Shown here piece after piece: positions 14,250 to 17,454 of a stretch of 17,454 nucleotides of DNA (within the stretch, counting starts at the first letter, position 1; each line of letters starts with the position of its first letter). Both the position numbers and the translations under genes were made by a program. This stretch comes from an uncultured Prevotellaceae bacterium. Its GTDB lineage: Bacteria; Bacteroidota; Bacteroidia; Bacteroidales; Bacteroidaceae. The notes beneath the pieces were generated by a model. The model was not told the DNA's origin and ran no database searches. It saw nothing but the letters and a program-made list of their open reading frames with translations. The stretch is taken from positions 1 through 17,454 of the forward strand of contig CAMOSA010000029.1 in NCBI GenBank assembly GCA_946624335.1. Reading direction: 5' to 3'.

Positions 14250-15125
14250 ATGGAATATCTGTCAAATGGAATCTTAGAGATTGAGATCGAGCCTCGAGGT
14301 GCAGAGCTGCAGAGCATTCGCCGCGTGACGGCACCCTGGGAGTACCTTTGGCAAGGCGACGCTACGTTCTGGGACCGCCGTTCGCCTATACTCTTCCCTA
14401 ATGTCGGCCGCGTGTGGAAGAATACCGCTTTCATTGACGGCACCACCTACGACCTGCAGCAACACGGCTTCGCTCGCGACATGATCTTCGAGAAAATCAT
14501 CGACGAGGACCGCCATCTGGCCTTCCTGCTACGCAGCAACGATGACAGCCATCAACTTTGGCCCTTCAACTTCGAGCTGCGCATCGACTACACCTTACTG
14601 CGTAATACACTGACCGTAGGCTGGAGCGTAACCAACCGCGACACACGCCCTATGCCCTTCCAGATAGGTGCTCACCCTGGATTCAACTATCCTCACTATA
14701 AGGCCGATGACGAAGTCCATGGTTTCCTCTCATTCAACGTGAGTGATTGTCTGGTCAGCACTGATATCGTTCCTGGCGGCTATGCCGGCAAGACCACCTT
14801 CGACGTGAAGCTGCCCGAGGACGGGCTGCTGCCCTTGACGAACAACACCTTCGACTGCGACACCATCGTTGATGCTACTGGACGTATCAATAGGATCACT
14901 CTCCACGACAAGGATGGCCGACCGATGGTGACTATCTGTCACACCATGCCCATCACAGCGCTGTGGTCGCCATGCGGAGGTCGCGCTCCTTTCATGTGCA
15001 TCGAACCGTGGCACGGTTGCTGTGATGACGAAGGCTATTCGGGAGAATTCACACGTCGGAAGTTTGTCGAGACTGTGGCACCGGGTGCCACGTGGGAGAC
15101 GACCTACGAAATCATCATTGAATGA
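14250..15125 (+). CDS. Aldose 1-epimerase family protein (LacX-like)
   Basis: The family interconverts sugar anomers in a galactose-mutarotase-type beta-sandwich. The protein is 291 residues from MEYLSNGILEIEIEPRGAEL, which is where family members normally begin. An ATG 21 bases earlier (14229) is possible but close to the predicted transcript start. FWDRRSPILFPNVGRV is typical of the LacX-like branch. Candidate active-site residues are H72 in QHGFARD, H142 in IGAHPGFNYP and E252 in CIEPWHG. No signal peptide is present, so it should be cytoplasmic. Its stop overlaps the next gene's start by four bases (ATGA), so the two are translationally coupled. The true sugar substrate is unknown, and LacX-like proteins are often uncharacterised. 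Confidence 0.88.
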   Translation: MEYLSNGILEIEIEPRGAELQSIRRVTAPWEYLWQGDATFWDRRSPILFPNVGRVWKNTAFIDGTTYDLQQHGFARDMIFEKIIDEDRHLAFLLRSNDDSHQLWPFNFELRIDYTLLRNTLTVGWSVTNRDTRPMPFQIGAHPGFNYPHYKADDEVHGFLSFNVSDCLVSTDIVPGGYAGKTTFDVKLPEDGLLPLTNNTFDCDTIVDATGRINRITLHDKDGRPMVTICHTMPITALWSPCGGRAPFMCIEPWHGCCDDEGYSGEFTRRKFVETVAPGATWETTYEIIIE

Positions 15126-15994
15126 CGCTATCCGTTCTCATTCCCATATATAACTACGACGCACAGGCTTTAGTCGAAGCGATGCTCAGGAAGATCGCCG
15201 ACGAGGACCTTGATGCGGAGATTGTCGTTGGCGATGACGGGTCAACGCTCGAGACGGCATGGATGGCAGCTGTCGAGCATTACGACGGCGTCAGGGTCAT
15301 TCACTCTGGCGGAAATGCCGGCCGCACCCGCATCTGCAACCTGATGGCTCACCAAGCGAGAGGCGAATGGCTACTGTTCGTCGACGGAGATGCCGGCGTG
15401 CCCGATACCTTCTCGCTCAAGCGCAGTATCGACGCTGGCGCTGATGCGCCTGTCGTTTGCGGCGGATTCTATCACCCCGAGGTTAACCCTAACCCCGAAG
15501 CTACGTTGCGCTACAAATACGAACGGGCAGCCGACCGTCACCGCTCCGCAGCAGAACGGAGCAAACACCCCTATCGAAAGCTCTCGACGTTCAACCTGCT
15601 GGTCCGCCGTGAGGTATTCCTCTCCATCGGCTTCGATGAGCGCTGCACCGAATACGGCTACGAAGACGCCCTCTTCGGCATACAGTTGGGCAACAAAGGG
15701 ATTGCCATTGCCCACATTGACAACCCTCTCATTCACCTGGGCCTGAACGACAACGACAAGTTCCTCAACAACACAGAGACTGCGATGCGTATGTTAAGGC
15801 GCATACAGGCTATGATGCCCCAAGATGCCGGTCTCCTCGGCGCTGCCAACAGCCTTAATCGTTACCATCTGACCTGGGCCATGCGCCTGTTCTACAAACT
15901 CTTTCGAGGAACGATGCGCCGCAACTTGCTGAGCCGTCACCCCAGCCTCTTCGTCTTCAATCTTTATAAACTCGGCTATTTTCTATCGGAATAA
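15122..15994 (+). CDS. Family 2 glycosyltransferase
   Basis: The protein is 290 residues. It opens MTLSVLIPIYNYDAQAL, the usual GT-A nucleotide-binding start. VVGDDGST (about 35-42) and the DxD-type motif FVDGDAG (about 86-92) would bind the nucleotide-sugar and metal. YGYEDALFGIQL (about 178-189) matches the late acidic (ED) motif that carries the catalytic base in many GT2 enzymes. The C-terminal about 60 residues are basic and hydrophobic (MRLFYKLFRGTMRRNLL), suggesting membrane association, but no clear transmembrane helix is seen. Its start overlaps the epimerase-like stop. It ends 27 bases before the convergent rarA gene, with no terminator in between. The acceptor is unknown; a cell-surface glycan or glycoprotein is possible. 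Confidence 0.88.
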   Translation: MTLSVLIPIYNYDAQALVEAMLRKIADEDLDAEIVVGDDGSTLETAWMAAVEHYDGVRVIHSGGNAGRTRICNLMAHQARGEWLLFVDGDAGVPDTFSLKRSIDAGADAPVVCGGFYHPEVNPNPEATLRYKYERAADRHRSAAERSKHPYRKLSTFNLLVRREVFLSIGFDERCTEYGYEDALFGIQLGNKGIAIAHIDNPLIHLGLNDNDKFLNNTETAMRMLRRIQAMMPQDAGLLGAANSLNRYHLTWAMRLFYKLFRGTMRRNLLSRHPSLFVFNLYKLGYFLSE

Positions 15995-16021
15995 GAGGTC
16001 GATGCCTGGCAGGGTCGCCGC

Positions 16022-17293
16022 CTACTCCTTATAGCGATTACCCCAGAGCTGGATCATCCGTTCATGCAACTTAGCCTCGGCCGGATTCTGCTGGGCGTGC
16101 CAGAAACGCTCGGTCACACCGTCGGGCAAGAACTGCTGCTCGACGAAATGACCTTCGTAATCATGGGCGTACTTATAGTCTTTCCCATAGCCCAACTGTT
16201 CCATCAAAGAGGTTGGCGCGTTGCGCAAATGTAAAGGCACGGGCTGGTTGCCCGTTTTCTTCACATAAGAGATGGCGTCGTTCACGGCCATATAGGCCGA
16301 GTTGCTCTTCGGCGAGGTGGCCAGATAGACAGTCGCTTCGGCCAAGGGTATGCGTCCCTCGGGCCACCCGATCTTATGCACGGCATCGAATGCCGCGTTA
16401 GCCAGCAGGAGGGCATTCGGGTTGGCAAGCCCTATGTCCTCGCTGGCCGAGATGACCAGCCTTCGTGCAATGAATACCGGGTCCTCGCCTCCTTCTATCA
16501 TCCTTGCCAGCCAGTAGATGGCGCCGTCGGGGTCGCTGCCACGTATGCTCTTGATGAAGGCTGAGATAATGTCATAATGCATCTCACCTCCTTTGTCGTA
16601 GGCGAGGGGATTCTGCTGCAAACGCTCGGCCACCAGTGCATCGGTGATCTCCACCGGTGAATTGTCATCGCCGTTGTCCGTCACCAGTTCGAGGATATTC
16701 AGCAATTTGCGCGCATCACCTCCGCTGTAGCGCAACAGCGCATCGGTCTCGCTGACGGTGATCTGCTTCTGACGCAGCTCGACGTCTTCGTGGATAGCAC
16801 GGTCGACCAGCGCAAGCAGGTCATCGCGTTCGAGCGACTTCAGCACATAAACGGCACAGCGCGACAGCAGTGGACGTATGACCTCGAACGAAGGGTTCTC
16901 GGTCGTGGCGCCAATGAGGGTCACGACGCCCTGCTCCACGGCACCCAACAACGAATCCTGCTGCGACTTCGAGAAGCGATGGATCTCGTCAATGAACAAG
17001 ATGGGGCTGTTCTGTTGAAAGAAACGGTTGCCGCGGGCACGATCGATGACGTCACGTACATCTTTTACGCCACTCGTAACAGCTGATAAGGTATAGAAAG
17101 GTGTCTCAAGGGTATGGGCTATGATCTGAGCCAGCGTTGTCTTGCCAACACCCGGAGGGCCCCAGAGGATGAACGACGAGATACGACCGCTCTCTATCAT
17201 ACGGCGCAACACGGCTCCCGGGCCGACCAGATGCTTCTGACCGATATATCCGTCCAATGTGATAGGGCGCAAGCGTTCGGCTAATGGTTTCAT
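16022..17293 (-). CDS. rarA: Replication-associated recombination protein A (AAA+ ATPase)
   Basis: RarA (MgsA) is a clamp-loader-related AAA+ ATPase that acts at stalled forks and is conserved as Mgs1/WRNIP1 in eukaryotes. The protein is 423 residues from MKPLAERLRPITLDGYIGQ, the family opening. Walker A GPPGVGKT is at 45-52, Walker B ILFIDEIH at 98-105, sensor 1 in LIGATTENPSFEV and the arginine finger in the PLLSRC block. The C-terminal MgsA tetramerisation region follows, with the conserved RGSDPDGAIYWLARMIEGGEDP and the YKYAHDYEGHFVEQQFLP ending, so the gene is full length. In E. coli RarA binds the SSB C-terminal tip. It is single and lies downstream of a tRNA gene on the same strand. 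Confidence 0.96.
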   Translation of the reverse strand: MKPLAERLRPITLDGYIGQKHLVGPGAVLRRMIESGRISSFILWGPPGVGKTTLAQIIAHTLETPFYTLSAVTSGVKDVRDVIDRARGNRFFQQNSPILFIDEIHRFSKSQQDSLLGAVEQGVVTLIGATTENPSFEVIRPLLSRCAVYVLKSLERDDLLALVDRAIHEDVELRQKQITVSETDALLRYSGGDARKLLNILELVTDNGDDNSPVEITDALVAERLQQNPLAYDKGGEMHYDIISAFIKSIRGSDPDGAIYWLARMIEGGEDPVFIARRLVISASEDIGLANPNALLLANAAFDAVHKIGWPEGRIPLAEATVYLATSPKSNSAYMAVNDAISYVKKTGNQPVPLHLRNAPTSLMEQLGYGKDYKYAHDYEGHFVEQQFLPDGVTERFWHAQQNPAEAKLHERMIQLWGNRYKE

Positions 17294-17298
17294 CGCTA

Positions 17299-17306
17299 CA
17301 AGTTTA
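17299..17306 (-). promoter_or_regulatory. Weak -7-like box next to the rarA start
   Basis: The minus strand reads TAAACTTG, one mismatch from TAnnTTTG, five bases before the rarA ATG. Like the folK box it would give a nearly leaderless transcript. It has no evident -33 partner, so it may be chance. Confidence 0.25.
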
Positions 17307-17348
17307 TGGGGCTGTTAAGATAAAGTTTCACTACGTCTAAAGACAAGT

Positions 17349-17382
17349 CAACGACGAACACAGGGGGCGGCGTTCATCGTTG
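17349..17382 (-). terminator. Hairpin between tRNA-Gly and rarA
   Basis: The 11-base arms at 17349-17359 (CAACGACGAAC) and 17372-17382 (GTTCATCGTTG) pair with one wobble across a 12-base GC-rich loop. On the minus strand it begins 12 bases after the tRNA 3' end and a short TCTTTTTC run. It may end or process the tRNA transcript; no T-tract follows the 3' arm. Confidence 0.4.
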
Positions 17383-17394
17383 TCGGTGAAAAAG

Positions 17395-17454
17395 AGCGAT
17401 AGACGGGACTCGAACCCGCGACCCTCGGCTTGGGAAGCCAATGCTCTACCAACT
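17395..17454 (-). tRNA. tRNA-Gly, anticodon CCC, 5' end cut by window edge
   Basis: The minus strand reads from the D loop (AGTTGGTAGAGC) through an anticodon stem TTGGC/GCCGA with loop TTCCCAA, a short variable loop and a T arm GCGGG-TTCGAGT-CCCGT. The 3' acceptor strand is CTATCGC and the discriminator is T, as expected for tRNA-Gly. CCA is not encoded. The first about 13 bases, including the 5' acceptor strand (expected GCGATAG), lie beyond the window. CCC reads GGG codons. Confidence 0.92.

Noticed and set aside
15995..16021. Terminator between the GT2 gene and rarA
   Set aside because: Only 27 bases separate the two stops, and they contain no stable stem or T-tract.

Overview
The window looks like ordinary chromosomal DNA from a member of the Bacteroidota, order Bacteroidales, most likely Prevotellaceae. 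The genus cannot be fixed from the sequence alone. The support is: -7 boxes matching the Bacteroidota consensus TAnnTTTG upstream of most genes; start codons with no Shine-Dalgarno sequence in front; an aspartate carbamoyltransferase with a separate PyrI regulatory chain encoded next to glyA; the order dnaB-pheT-yebC; and the protein sequences themselves. Coding DNA is fairly GC-rich, and the spacers are AT-rich or repeat-rich.

Layout from left to right. (1) At 1-2623 (+), the 3' part of a GT-B glycosyltransferase resembling glycogen synthase is followed by a GH57 amylase-type protein. The pair is probably a glycogen or alpha-glucan module. (2) At 2624-3150 lies a 527-base convergent spacer with no gene, packed with inverted repeats and a degenerate 22-bp tandem array. 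(3) At 3151-5906 (-) is a compact pyrB-pyrI-glyA operon: both aspartate carbamoyltransferase chains plus serine hydroxymethyltransferase. It has its own promoter and a hairpin in its leader. (4) At 6167-8506 (+) is a class A penicillin-binding protein. It converges on, and overlaps by 70 bases, a short HPPK (folK-type) gene at 8437-8886 (-). (5) At 8960-14062 (+) are the replicative helicase dnaB, pheT and a YebC-family gene. An 8-bp satellite repeat lies between pheT and yebC, and a good intrinsic terminator follows. (6) At 14250-15994 (+) an aldose-1-epimerase-like gene overlaps a GT2 glycosyltransferase gene by four bases. (7) At 16022-17293 (-) is rarA/mgsA. At the right edge is a partial tRNA-Gly(CCC) on the same strand.

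Most of the content is housekeeping: pyrimidine, one-carbon and folate metabolism, peptidoglycan, replication and translation. I see no defence system, transposase, integrase, phage gene or CRISPR array. The points most worth a second look are small. A dispersed GC-rich repeat is read in frame as an insertion in the PyrI N-terminus. DnaB ends in an acidic MPF tip that resembles the SSB C-terminal peptide. The GH57 protein carries a histone-H1-like Lys/Ala/Pro tail. The convergent spacer at 2624-3150 is highly structured and includes a hairpin built from a Shine-Dalgarno/anti-Shine-Dalgarno pair. The pheT-yebC spacer is an 8-bp satellite. None of these amounts to a clear new system; all are testable hypotheses.
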